From Microbacterium sp. (GTDB taxonomy: Bacteria > Actinomycetota > Actinomycetes > Actinomycetales > Microbacteriaceae), in assembly GCA_017306415.1 (NCBI GenBank), contig JAFKIL010000001.1, forward strand, positions 372,001 through 436,000: a DNA stretch of 64,000 bases, given 5' to 3'. This document shows, one piece after another, positions 24,589-32,648 of the stretch. The notes under the pieces were generated by a model. That model was given only the letters and a program-made list of their open reading frames with translations. It did no database searches and was not told the origin of the DNA. The position numbers and the translations under genes were made by a program. The first letter of the stretch is position 1. Each line of letters starts with the position of its first letter.

Positions 24589-25926
24589 TCAGAGCATCTC
24601 GAGGTTGCGCTTCAGCTCGAACGGAGTGACCTGCGAACGGTACTCGGCCCATTCCCTGCGCTTGTTGAGCAGCACGTAGTTGAACACCTGCTCCCCCAGG
24701 GTCTCGGCGACGAGCTCGGACTCCTCCATGTACTCGAGCGCGTGGTCGAGGCTCGCCGGAAGCGGTGCATAGCCGAGCGCGCGGCGCTCCGCGTCCGTCA
24801 GCGACCAGACGTTGTCCTCCGCCTCGGGCGGGAGCTCGTACTCCTCCTCGATCCCCTTGAGGCCGGCGGCGAGCATGAGCGCGTAGGACAGATACGGATT
24901 GGCTGCGGAGTCCAGCGCGCGATACTCCACGCGAGATGACTGCCCCTTGTTCGGCTTGTACAGCGGGACGCGGACGAGCGCGGACCTGTTGTTGTGGCCC
25001 CAGCAGATGAAGCTCGGCGCCTCGTCACCGCCCCAGAGTCGCTTGTACGAGTTGACGAACTGGTTCGTGACCGCGGCGATCTCGTTCGCGTGGCGGAGCA
25101 GACCGGCGATGAACTGCCGTCCCACGCGGGACAGCTGATACTGCGCGCCTTCCTCGTAGAACGCATTGACGTCGCCTTCGAACAGCGACATGTGCGTGTG
25201 CATCCCGCTGCCCGGCTGCCCGCCGAGGGGCTTCGGCATGAAGGTCGCGTAGACGCCCTGCTCGATCGCCACCTCCTTGATGACGGTCCGGAAGGTCATG
25301 ATGTTGTCGGCCGTCGTGAGCGCGTCCGCGTACCGCAGATCGATCTCGTTCTGTCCGGGACCGCCCTCGTGGTGGCTGAACTCCACCGAGATCCCGAGGT
25401 CTTCGAGCATGCGCACCGAGCGGCGCCGGAAGTCGTGAGCCGTGCCGCCCGGCACGTTGTCGAAGTACCCGGCTGAATCGACCGGCTCCGGTCCCTCCGT
25501 TCCGAACGACGACGACTTGAGCAGGTAGAACTCGATCTCGGGGTGCGTGTAGAACGTGAAGCCCGCGTCTCCCGCCTTGGCGAGCGTCCGCTTCAAGACA
25601 TGCCGGGGATCGGCCACGGCGGGCTGGCCGTCGGGGGTGGTGATGTCGCAGAACATCCGCGCGGTCGGGTCGATCTCGCCCCGCCACGGAAGGATCTGGA
25701 ACGTGGTCGGGTCGGGCAGGGCCAGCAGGTCGGACTCGTAGGAGCGGGTGAGCCCCTCGATCGCGGACCCGTCGAAGCCGAGGCCTTCCGTGAAGGCGCC
25801 TTCGACCTCCGCAGGCGCGATCGCGACCGACTTCAGCGTGCCGACGACATCGGTGAACCACAGCCGGACGAACTTGACGCCCCGCTCCTCGATCGTGCGC
25901 AGCACGAAGTCCCGCTGCTTGTCCAT
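24589..25926 (-). CDS. glnA2: glutamine synthetase, GlnA2 type
   Basis: This 445-residue glutamine synthetase shows G-F-D-G-S-A-I-E-G, H-P-E-I-E-F-Y, H-H-E-G-G-P-G-Q-N-E, K-P-L-G-G-Q-P-G-S-G-M-H-T-H and N-R-S-A-L-V-R-V-P. At the position of the adenylylation Tyr it has V-W-S-L-T-D-A-E, so GlnE should not modify it. The order glnA - glnE - glnA2 matches other actinobacteria, where the second enzyme is a minor or differently regulated synthetase. ATG at 25926 has a GGGA site. No GlnR-like boxes are seen upstream. Confidence 0.93.
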   Translation of the reverse strand: MDKQRDFVLRTIEERGVKFVRLWFTDVVGTLKSVAIAPAEVEGAFTEGLGFDGSAIEGLTRSYESDLLALPDPTTFQILPWRGEIDPTARMFCDITTPDGQPAVADPRHVLKRTLAKAGDAGFTFYTHPEIEFYLLKSSSFGTEGPEPVDSAGYFDNVPGGTAHDFRRRSVRMLEDLGISVEFSHHEGGPGQNEIDLRYADALTTADNIMTFRTVIKEVAIEQGVYATFMPKPLGGQPGSGMHTHMSLFEGDVNAFYEEGAQYQLSRVGRQFIAGLLRHANEIAAVTNQFVNSYKRLWGGDEAPSFICWGHNNRSALVRVPLYKPNKGQSSRVEYRALDSAANPYLSYALMLAAGLKGIEEEYELPPEAEDNVWSLTDAERRALGYAPLPASLDHALEYMEESELVAETLGEQVFNYVLLNKRREWAEYRSQVTPFELKRNLEML

Positions 25927-25961
25927 CGCATCCCTCCCGAACCGGATCGCCCCGCGTCAGA

Positions 25962-26144
25962 CTACTTGTCCGACGCGTCTTCTTCGGCCCACTGCCGAGA
26001 GCGTTCCCGAATGATCTCGGGTGCCCGGGCGGCCTCCTCAGCGGTGTCGAACGGTCCGGCACGGTCCGGAGCCGGCGACTGGAACCCGTGCTCGACCTCG
26101 CCGGTCTCGAGGTTGTACCAGTATTTCTCGCTGTCGGTCGACAT
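25962..26144 (-). CDS. small SPOR-like conserved protein
   Basis: This 60-residue acidic protein begins Y-W-Y-N-L-E-T-G-E-V-E-H-G and continues G-P-F-D-T-A-E-E-A-A-R-A. The pattern is that of a single minimal SPOR-like repeat found as a free-standing small protein in actinobacteria. A GGGGAG site precedes the ATG by 4 nt. The function is unknown. It is upstream of glnA2 on the same strand, 35 bp away. Confidence 0.75.
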   Translation of the reverse strand: MSTDSEKYWYNLETGEVEHGFQSPAPDRAGPFDTAEEAARAPEIIRERSRQWAEEDASDK

Positions 26145-26217
26145 GGGGACTCCCCTCGTTGGGCCTTGGGTGCGCGTCGCACATCGATCCTACTGATCGC
26201 ACCGGCGTGTGCCTGGA

Positions 26218-26223
26218 TAGGCT
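26218..26223 (+). promoter_or_regulatory. leaderless -10 box of ppgK
   Basis: TAGGCT is followed by GGGGCC (6 nt) and then the ATG at 26230. Confidence 0.5.
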
Positions 26224-26229
26224 GGGGCC

Positions 26230-26991
26230 ATGGCAGCGAAGACGACGCGCGCGGTCGGCGTGGACATCGGCGGTACGGGCATCAAGGGCGGCATCGTCGA
26301 CCTCGACAAGGGGACTCTCATCAGCGATCGTGTGAAGGTCGCGACCCCGGAGGGCGCGAAGCCCCAGGACGTGCTCACGGCCGTCGAGGAGGTGCTGGGA
26401 ACGCTCGGGATCAGCGATGACAAGATCCCTCTCGGCGTCGCGTTCCCGGCCATCGTCAAGAACGGACGGACGCTCTCCGCGGCGAACGTCTCGCACGACT
26501 GGATCGGATTCGAGGCGGAGAAGTTCTTCGAGGACGGCCTGGGCCGAGACATCCACTTCGCGAACGACGCGGACGTCGCCGGCGTCGCCGAGGTGCGTTA
26601 CGGGGCTGCACAGGGACGCGAGGGCGTGACGCTCCTCACGACGCTGGGAACGGGGATCGGGACGGCACTCATCTACAACGGTGTTCTGATTCCCAATACC
26701 GAGCTGGGCCACCTGCAGCGGGCGGGTCACAAGCGCGACGCCGAGGCATACGCGGCCTACTCGGCCATGGAGCGAGAGAACCTGGACTGGGAGCAGTGGA
26801 CCAAGCGGCTGCAGTGGTACTACGACTACCTCGAGTTCCTGTTCAGTCCCGACCTGTTCGTCGTCGGCGGCGGGGTGTCGAAGCACTCGGACGAATTCCT
26901 TCCGCTGCTCTCGCTGAAGACACCCATCGTGCCGGCGGTGCATCGCAACAACGCCGGCATCATCGGAGCGGCGGCACTCGCAGCCGACTGA
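26230..26991 (+). CDS. ppgK: polyphosphate glucokinase
   Basis: This 253-residue ROK-family kinase phosphorylates glucose using polyphosphate (and usually ATP). It has the phosphate loop D-I-G-G-T-G-I-K-G at 12-20, the sugar-site N-D-A-D-V-A-G, the second phosphate loop T-T-L-G-T-G-I-G-T-A-L and the C-terminal adenosine site V-V-G-G-G-V-S-K. Length and the T-E-L-G-H-L motif fit actinobacterial PPGK. ATG at 26230 follows a -10 box by 6 nt. It converges on rnpB, 9 bp away. Confidence 0.93.
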   Translation: MAAKTTRAVGVDIGGTGIKGGIVDLDKGTLISDRVKVATPEGAKPQDVLTAVEEVLGTLGISDDKIPLGVAFPAIVKNGRTLSAANVSHDWIGFEAEKFFEDGLGRDIHFANDADVAGVAEVRYGAAQGREGVTLLTTLGTGIGTALIYNGVLIPNTELGHLQRAGHKRDAEAYAAYSAMERENLDWEQWTKRLQWYYDYLEFLFSPDLFVVGGGVSKHSDEFLPLLSLKTPIVPAVHRNNAGIIGAAALAAD

Positions 26992-27000
26992 GCGAGAGGG

Positions 27001-27373
27001 CGAATGGGCCGGCCTGTACGCCGGGTTCTGTCCGGGGGCCGGAGCCCCGTGGACGGTCATCTCTCTCGGCGACACGTTGCCGTGCCGCTCCAGCGGCCTA
27101 CCCGGGGACTCGGCGGGCCGCGTCGTCATCCCCTGTCTGGCCTTGCTCCGGGCGAGGTTTGCCGTGCGGATCGCGTCACCGCGATCCCGGTGGTCTCTTA
27201 CACCGCCCTTTCACCCTTACCGGGGCGGACCCCGGCGGTCTTCTCTCTGTGGCACTGTCTCGCGGATCACTCCGGGTGGGGGTTACCCACCGCCCTGCCC
27301 TGTGGAGCCCGGACGTTCCTCGGCGCAACGCGGCGAACCGCGCGCGACGCGACCGTCCAGCCGACCCATTCGC
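27001..27373 (-). ncRNA. rnpB: RNase P RNA, bacterial type A
   Basis: On the minus strand the segment carries the hallmark 5' block G-A-G-G-A-A-C-G-T-C-C-G-G-G-C-T-C-C and, downstream, A-G-G-G-T-G-A-A-A. It ends in A-A-C-C-C-G-G-C-G-T-A-C-A-G-G-C-C. Terminal helix P1 pairs 27360-27372 with 27001-27013, which fixes both ends within a few bases. Length is about 373 nt. This is the catalytic RNA that matures tRNA 5' ends. A TAGACT -10 box sits 6 nt before the proposed 5' end. Confidence 0.95.
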
Positions 27374-27379
27374 GTCAGC

Positions 27380-27385
27380 AGTCTA
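27380..27385 (-). promoter_or_regulatory. -10 box of rnpB
   Basis: TAGACT on the minus strand is separated by 6 nt from the P1-defined 5' end at 27373. The agreement between structure and promoter spacing supports both. Confidence 0.55.
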
Positions 27386-27448
27386 GGCGTCCGACGGTGG
27401 CCGCGACACACCGGTCGACGCGATGTCGCGCGACAGACCGCGAGGCAC

Positions 27449-27454
27449 TATAGT
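27449..27454 (+). promoter_or_regulatory. -10 box upstream of the LPVTG protein gene
   Basis: TATAGT is the best TATAAT match in the 166-bp gap before the gene. The implied leader is about 80 nt, contains a 6-bp hairpin (27462-27467 / 27479-27484) and ends with GGGGAGG before the ATG. Confidence 0.4.
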
Positions 27455-27539
27455 GAACTGACTGGCCCGACTGGGGACGGCCAGCTTCGACCCGCCTGGG
27501 AACGAGTCGATACTTCACGGCCTACTGGGGAGGCTAGAG

Positions 27540-28187
27540 ATGTTCCGCAAACTCGCTGCTGCGGTGGCTGTCGCCGCTGCACTGACGATCGCTCTGCCGA
27601 CTGCTGCACTCGCAGCGGACGACAACTACACGCCGAGCACGCCTACGGCACCGACGCTCGCAGGCTCGAGCGCCGCCGGCGCGTGCGAGGGCAACGTGCC
27701 GTGGATCACCTACAAGGTGACCATGACCGATCCGGACAACCAGGCCACGAGCCACACGGCTTACCTGGTCCTGTCGGACGGCACGAACACCACGTCGATC
27801 CTGCTCGGCGACCTCGTGGACAACCAGCTCTCGGGCAAGGTGCTGTGGCCGGGTGCGTCCGTCGGAGCCGACGGCAAGGGCACCAGCTGGCCGGGCTGGG
27901 AGCAGAAGGACGGCCAGTGGGTTCAGACCGGGGGCAACTTCGGCTGGACGCGTGGTGCCATCACCGCTGAGATCAAGGTGAACCCGGACCTCACGGTTCC
28001 GCTCTCCTACCCGGCAGCGACCTCCGCCTGCGCGACGGCCATCGAGGGCCAGCCCGCGGCCGACCCGTCGGGCACGCTGCCCGTGACCGGGCTTGGTGTC
28101 GCGGTCCTGCCGATCGGCCTGGCCGGCGGCGCGATCGTTGTCCTCGGCGCGGCGCTCCTGCTGACGCGTCGACTCCGTCGACACTGA
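27540..28187 (+). CDS. small secreted protein with LPVTG sortase-type anchor
   Basis: This 215-residue protein has a signal peptide (about 1-25, A-L-A-A cleavage region), a ~150-residue extracellular domain, and at 180-184 L-P-V-T-G. A hydrophobic helix and R-R-L-R-R-H follow: a cell-wall sorting signal. The extracellular part, rich in Thr, Gly and Trp, has two Cys near 49 and 161 that could pair. I do not recognise the domain. It is followed 4 bp later by a DUF4012 protein, suggesting one cell-surface unit. The GGGAGG site is strong. Confidence 0.8.
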   Translation: MFRKLAAAVAVAAALTIALPTAALAADDNYTPSTPTAPTLAGSSAAGACEGNVPWITYKVTMTDPDNQATSHTAYLVLSDGTNTTSILLGDLVDNQLSGKVLWPGASVGADGKGTSWPGWEQKDGQWVQTGGNFGWTRGAITAEIKVNPDLTVPLSYPAATSACATAIEGQPAADPSGTLPVTGLGVAVLPIGLAGGAIVVLGAALLLTRRLRRH

Positions 28188-28191
28188 CCGT

Positions 28192-29958
28192 ATGACGAAC
28201 CGAACGGAGGCGTCGCGCCCGCGGCGCCTCCGAACGGTGCTCTTCGTCGGCCTGGGCATCGTCGCGATCGTCGTGATCGCCGCGGCCTGGGTGGGCGTAC
28301 GGGCGCTCTTGGCCAAGGGTGAGCTGGACGCCATCGTCCCGCTCGTCGACGACGTCAAGTCGGCTGCGAGCGACCGCGATCTGAATCGCATCGACACTCT
28401 CGCGAGTGAGCTGGCCGACCACGCCGAGCGTGCGACCGCCCTCACGTCGGACCCCGTATGGCGGACGGCGGAGGCGGTGCCCTGGCTGGGTCCCAATCTC
28501 GCGGCGGTCCGGATCGCGTCTTCGCAGCTCGACCAGATGAGCCGGAAGGTCGTCCAGCCGCTCGTCAAGGTCGCGCAGCAGGAGCAGAAGACCTCGTCCG
28601 GTGGGTCCCTGGACATCGCCGGCATCTCTGCGGCCGTCAAACCGCTCGCCGTCGCGGCGTCCACGACGCATCGGGCTGCCCGGGATCTGGCGGCGATCGA
28701 CACGGACGCCTTGATCGCGCCGCTGGCCTCCGGCATCCATCGGCTGTCCACAGTCGTGGACAGCGCGGATGCCACACTCGGCTCGCTCTCGAAGGTCGCC
28801 ACGGTGGTCCCGGGGCTGGTCGGGGCTGACGGCCCTCGCACGCTGCTCCTCGTGATCCAGAACAACGCCGAGCTGCGGACCGGGGGCGGCATCACCGGTA
28901 CCTTCATCCAGGTCCGGGTGGCTGACGGCCGACTCGCGCTGACCGGGATCGCGGATTCCAGCCAGTTCCGGCGTCGGGACGCATCGATCATCCCTGTGCC
29001 CGCGTCGCTCACGTCTCTCTACGGCGATGTTGCAGGGCGCTTCGTCCAGGACGCCTCCATCCCTGCCGACTTCGAGCTCACCGGACGACTCGTCTCGGCG
29101 TGGTGGGCCTCGCGCGCGGGGACCGCTCCGGACGCCGTGGTGTCGATCGATCCGTTCGTACTCAAGTCGCTCCTCTCGGTCACCGGACCGGTCGTCCTCC
29201 CGGACGGCAGCACGCTGACCGCGAGCAACCTCGTCAAGCGCCTGCTCGTCGACCCCTACATGACCATGACGACCGAGCAGCAGACCGCCTTCTTCGCCGA
29301 GGCGACGTCGGCGATGTTCGCCCGCCTCTTCGGAAAGGGCCTCGACCCGTTGGCATGGGTGCAGGGCCTCCAGGATCCGGTCCGCGAAGGGCGGATCTCT
29401 GTGTGGAGCGCGGACGTGTCCGAGCAGAAGCGGCTCACCGCCACGGTCCTCGGCGGTCCCGCAGTGCGCCAGACGCTCTCGGGGAAGGACGCGTATGCGG
29501 TCTACCTCAACGACCGCGACGGCGGCAAGATGGGGACGTTCCTGAAGACGTCGATCACCGCGGGCACGGCGCAATGCCGGCAAGACGGGGTGAGGACGGT
29601 CGGCATCGACGTGTCCCTCACCAGCACCGCTCCCGCGAACGCGGCGTCCCTGCCGGTCAGTATGACCGGCGGAGGCCTGTACGGCGCGAAGGCGGGTGAC
29701 ATCGGGCTCATCGTCTCGGTGTCCGCTCCGAAGAAGGCGTTCTTCGGAGGGGTGTTCCTCGATGGGAAGCCCATCCCCTCCACCAACGTGGTCGACGGCG
29801 ACTTCGCGGTGAGCGCCGCTCACGTGGACCTGCCGCCCGGACGAACCGGCGTCCTGGAGTTCCGCTTCACCCTCGAGAAGGCACGCGAGCCGGTGATCCT
29901 GCATACTCCCCTCGTCAACGATCCGCGGATCCGCACCGCGACGCCGACCTGCGGTTGA
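28192..29958 (+). CDS. DUF4012 domain membrane-anchored protein
   Basis: This 588-residue protein has an N-terminal membrane anchor at about 15-37 and a large outside domain. It contains A-W-W-A-S-R, L-L-L-V-I-Q-N-N-A-E-L-R-T-G-G-G-I-T-G-T-F and V-S-I-D-P, the pattern of DUF4012 proteins found beside exopolysaccharide and surface genes in actinobacteria. Enzymatic activity is not established. It lies 4 bp after the sortase-substrate gene and is probably cotranscribed with it. A hairpin spans its stop and that of the convergent polymerase gene. Confidence 0.85.
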   Translation: MTNRTEASRPRRLRTVLFVGLGIVAIVVIAAAWVGVRALLAKGELDAIVPLVDDVKSAASDRDLNRIDTLASELADHAERATALTSDPVWRTAEAVPWLGPNLAAVRIASSQLDQMSRKVVQPLVKVAQQEQKTSSGGSLDIAGISAAVKPLAVAASTTHRAARDLAAIDTDALIAPLASGIHRLSTVVDSADATLGSLSKVATVVPGLVGADGPRTLLLVIQNNAELRTGGGITGTFIQVRVADGRLALTGIADSSQFRRRDASIIPVPASLTSLYGDVAGRFVQDASIPADFELTGRLVSAWWASRAGTAPDAVVSIDPFVLKSLLSVTGPVVLPDGSTLTASNLVKRLLVDPYMTMTTEQQTAFFAEATSAMFARLFGKGLDPLAWVQGLQDPVREGRISVWSADVSEQKRLTATVLGGPAVRQTLSGKDAYAVYLNDRDGGKMGTFLKTSITAGTAQCRQDGVRTVGIDVSLTSTAPANAASLPVSMTGGGLYGAKAGDIGLIVSVSAPKKAFFGGVFLDGKPIPSTNVVDGDFAVSAAHVDLPPGRTGVLEFRFTLEKAREPVILHTPLVNDPRIRTATPTCG

Positions 29959-29984
29959 CGGCCGGCTAGGACTTCTCGGCCGTC
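29957..29984. terminator. hairpin spanning convergent stop codons
   Basis: An 8-bp perfect GC-rich stem (29957-29964 / 29977-29984) with a 12-nt loop includes the last bases of the DUF4012 stop and the stop of the minus-strand polymerase gene. It probably serves as a shared terminator. Confidence 0.35.
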
Positions 29985-31705
29985 CGCGCGATGCGGAGAT
30001 CGAGCGGGAAGTCGATCGGGAAGCCTCCGAAGAGCAGACCGGCGGCGGCCGCCGCGGACCCGCGAACGGCGTCGGCGGCACGTTCGGCGTCAGCGGCGGG
30101 AGTGTGGACGATCAACTCGTCGTGGAGGAAGAACACCAGGTGGGCCTGATGGGCGAAGGACGCTCCTGATCGTCCTGCGCTCGCCTGGTCGCCGGTACGC
30201 GGGAAGGCGGCGAGCCGCGCGCGGAGATCACCCAGCCAGACGAGGGCCCACTCCGCGGCGGTGCCCTGGACGACGAAGTTGCGTGTGAACCGGCCGCGGT
30301 CGCGGGCCCAACGACGGGCGCGGGTGACGTCGCCTTCTGTCGCGTCTGCATCCGACGCCCGCGACTGGGCCGTCATCCACGCCGGGGACGGCGCGGGTGC
30401 GGTGCGTCCGAGCCACGTCGACACCACGCCGCCGTCCTCCCCCGTGCGCGCTGCCGCATCGACGAGAGCCATCGAGCGCGGATACGTCCTGCGCAGTCGT
30501 GGTACCAGTCGTCCGCTGTCGCCCGTCGTCGCCCCGTACATCGCGCCGAGCAGCGCGATCTTGGCCTCCTGCCTGGTCGAGACAGCCCCGGATTCCACGA
30601 CGCCCGCGTAGAGGTCGCGCCCGCGGGCGGCAGCGGCGAGATCGACGTCGCGAGCCATCGCAGCGAGAACCCTCGGCTCCAGCTGTGCGACATCGGCGAC
30701 CACGAATGCCCAGCCCGGGTCGGCGCGCACGGCGCCGCGCAGCTGGCGCGGGATCTGGAGGGCACCGCCCCCGGATGACGCCCACCTGCCCGTGACGACC
30801 CCCGCCGGCACGTACACGGGGCGGAACCGCCCATCGTGGACCCACTCCGACAGCCAATTCCACCCGTTGGCGCTGAGGAGACGCGAGAGGCGTCGGTACT
30901 CGATCAGGGGTTCGATGACCGGGTGCTCGTGCTCGCCCAGCTCCCACCGGCTGGTCGAGTGGACCATGACGCCTGCGCGATGCAGGGCCTGCAGGAGCTT
31001 CGGCTGCGAGTCCAGGTTGGCGGTCGGATCGTCGAGTTCCCGCCGCACCCTCTTGGCGAGCTCGTCGATGCGGGCGGGAGCCCCCGTGCCGCGCGGGCGC
31101 TCCCCCAGGATGTCCACCAGGATGCGGTCGTGGACAGCCGCATCCCAGGGCAGGCCCGCGTGCCGCAGCTCCGACGCGATGAGGGCGCCTGCCGACTCGG
31201 CGGAGCAGAGCAGGCGCAGTCGGCCGGGATCTGCGGCGGCGCGGATAGCCTCGCGCTGGCGGGCGAACTCCTCGAGCGCCGCCGCCACCGACGACGGCGG
31301 ACCGGCTGGCCGCGCCGGTGACTCGTCCTCGAGCGCGAACAGGGCTTGATCGTCGCGTCCCGCTTCGACCGACGCCGCCGCATCCCATGCCGTCGCAGCG
31401 CGGAGGTCCGCCGCATCCGCGACGAGGCGGGAGTCGCGCAGGATCGCATGGCAGAGCCGGAGATCGTGGCAGCGCGCCACGCGCACCCCCTCGTCGAGCA
31501 GGCGTTCGTACCATTCCGGCGTGTCGCTCCAGACCCACCGCGGGCCCGGCCCACCGGCGTCCTCGACGCGCCGGATCTCTCCCGGCAGCGCGTCGTCATC
31601 GAACGAGCGCCGCTCGATCTCCGCTCCGTCCGCATCCAGCGCAACGCTCACCAGTCCGTCCGGACTCCTGCCGAGGACGATCCACGCCGGAGGGGAGCTC
31701 GTCAT
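29966..31705 (-). CDS. PolA-like DNA polymerase ("bifunctional 3'-5' exonuclease/DNA polymerase")
   Basis: This 579-residue family A polymerase paralogue lacks the 5'-nuclease domain. Motif A reads V-A-D-V-A-Q-L-E-P-R instead of the usual D-Y-S-Q-I-E-L-R, keeping the catalytic Asp. Motif B is R-Q-E-A-K-I-A-L-L-G-A-M-Y-G, and motif C is F-L-H-D-E-L-I. The N-terminal ~170 residues occupy the place of the 3'-5' exonuclease but show no D-x-E motif, so proofreading is doubtful. It may act in repair or translesion synthesis (inference). It is distinct from the main polA expected elsewhere. ATG at 31705 is 20 bp downstream of the zinc-ribbon gene. Confidence 0.85.
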   Translation of the reverse strand: MTSSPPAWIVLGRSPDGLVSVALDADGAEIERRSFDDDALPGEIRRVEDAGGPGPRWVWSDTPEWYERLLDEGVRVARCHDLRLCHAILRDSRLVADAADLRAATAWDAAASVEAGRDDQALFALEDESPARPAGPPSSVAAALEEFARQREAIRAAADPGRLRLLCSAESAGALIASELRHAGLPWDAAVHDRILVDILGERPRGTGAPARIDELAKRVRRELDDPTANLDSQPKLLQALHRAGVMVHSTSRWELGEHEHPVIEPLIEYRRLSRLLSANGWNWLSEWVHDGRFRPVYVPAGVVTGRWASSGGGALQIPRQLRGAVRADPGWAFVVADVAQLEPRVLAAMARDVDLAAAARGRDLYAGVVESGAVSTRQEAKIALLGAMYGATTGDSGRLVPRLRRTYPRSMALVDAAARTGEDGGVVSTWLGRTAPAPSPAWMTAQSRASDADATEGDVTRARRWARDRGRFTRNFVVQGTAAEWALVWLGDLRARLAAFPRTGDQASAGRSGASFAHQAHLVFFLHDELIVHTPAADAERAADAVRGSAAAAAGLLFGGFPIDFPLDLRIARTAEKS

Positions 31706-31724
31706 CGCGGCGGGATGCGGCGAG

Positions 31725-32456
31725 TCACAGTCCCGACTCCTCCGTGCGCACCAGGATGCAGCCGCACTCGGGGCAGTTCACGATGGCGTCATCCGCCGCC
31801 TGGCGGATGCGCTGCAGATCGGTCCCGGACAGCACCATGCGGCATCCCTCGCACGTCTGGCGCCGCAGGAGCGCGGCACCGGCGCTGCGCAGCGCGAGCC
31901 GGTCGTAGAGGGAGAGCAGGTCGGCCGGGATCGCGCCGGCCACGGCCGCGCGGTCACGCGTCGCCGATTCGAAGCGCGCCGTCGCGTCGGCCACGTCGGA
32001 CTTCGCGTCGGCCGAGAGGCGTCCACCCTCCTCATTGACATCGGCGATCAGCGCCTCCTGCTCGGCGATCGCCGCCTCTGCCTGTTCGAGCTTCTCCATG
32101 ACTTCGAGTTCGCCGTCCTCGAGATCGCTCTTACGCCTCGCGAGCGAGGCCAGTTCGCTCTCGAGTCCTTGCGCGTCCTTCGCGTTGGAGACGGTGCGCA
32201 GGCGGTCCGCGTCACGGTCGCGGCGCGCATCGACGACCGCGACGTCCGACTCGATCCGGCTGAGCTCGATGCGCAGGTCGTCTCGAAGGCCGAGCCGGAT
32301 CGTGAGCTCCTGCGACAGTTCCTGTCGGCGCGCTGCCAGTTCGCGCACGCGCGCCGCCTGGGCGGGGTTCTTCCTCGCGTGGTCCGCCTGACGGATGCGC
32401 GTGTCGAGGTCGGCGACGTCGAGGAGTCGAAGCTGGTCTGCGGGGGATGCGTTCAC
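31725..32456 (-). CDS. coiled-coil zinc-ribbon protein (C4-type)
   Basis: This 243-residue protein begins N-A-S-P-A-D-Q-L-R-L-L-D-V-A-D-L-D-T-R, forms a long coiled coil (about 15-180), and ends in a zinc ribbon with C-E-G-C-R-M (about 202-207) and C-P-E-C-G-C near the end. Homologues are widespread in actinobacteria and of unknown function; a nucleic-acid or RNase-related role is often guessed. The family N-terminus fixes the start at GTG 32456, one nucleotide after the 3' end of tRNA-Val. Its only AGGGG site lies inside the tRNA acceptor stem. Confidence 0.88.
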   Translation of the reverse strand: MNASPADQLRLLDVADLDTRIRQADHARKNPAQAARVRELAARRQELSQELTIRLGLRDDLRIELSRIESDVAVVDARRDRDADRLRTVSNAKDAQGLESELASLARRKSDLEDGELEVMEKLEQAEAAIAEQEALIADVNEEGGRLSADAKSDVADATARFESATRDRAAVAGAIPADLLSLYDRLALRSAGAALLRRQTCEGCRMVLSGTDLQRIRQAADDAIVNCPECGCILVRTEESGL

Positions 32457-32457
32457 G

Positions 32458-32530
32458 TGGCCCCTGCCGGGTTCGAACCGACGACACCCACGGTGTAAAC
32501 GTGGTGCTCTACCAGCTGAGCTAAAGGGCC
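32458..32530 (-). tRNA. tRNA-Val (UAC)
   Basis: This 73-nt cloverleaf has acceptor GGCCCTT/AGGGGCC with a G-U pair, D-arm GCTC/GAGC, anticodon stem CCACG/CGTGG with loop TTTACAC (anticodon TAC), T-arm GTCGG/CCGGC with TTCGAAC, and discriminator A. CCA is not encoded. The 3' end is one base from the GTG of the zinc-ribbon gene. A TAGACT -10 box lies upstream. Confidence 0.95.
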
Positions 32531-32539
32531 CTCGTCGCC

Positions 32540-32545
32540 AGTCTA
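32540..32545 (-). promoter_or_regulatory. -10 box of tRNA-Val
   Basis: TAGACT lies 9 nt before the mature 5' end, so the primary transcript would have a 2-3 nt leader for RNase P to remove. It is the only promoter-like element I see for the downstream zinc-ribbon and polymerase genes. Confidence 0.45.
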
Positions 32546-32648
32546 CGAGAGGGGCTCCATCGGGGACCGCACCCTTTCCGAGCCGGACCGTCCGACGGCG
32601 CCGACTCCGGATGTGCGTCCGCACGCTCGGGGATGACACGATGGCGCG

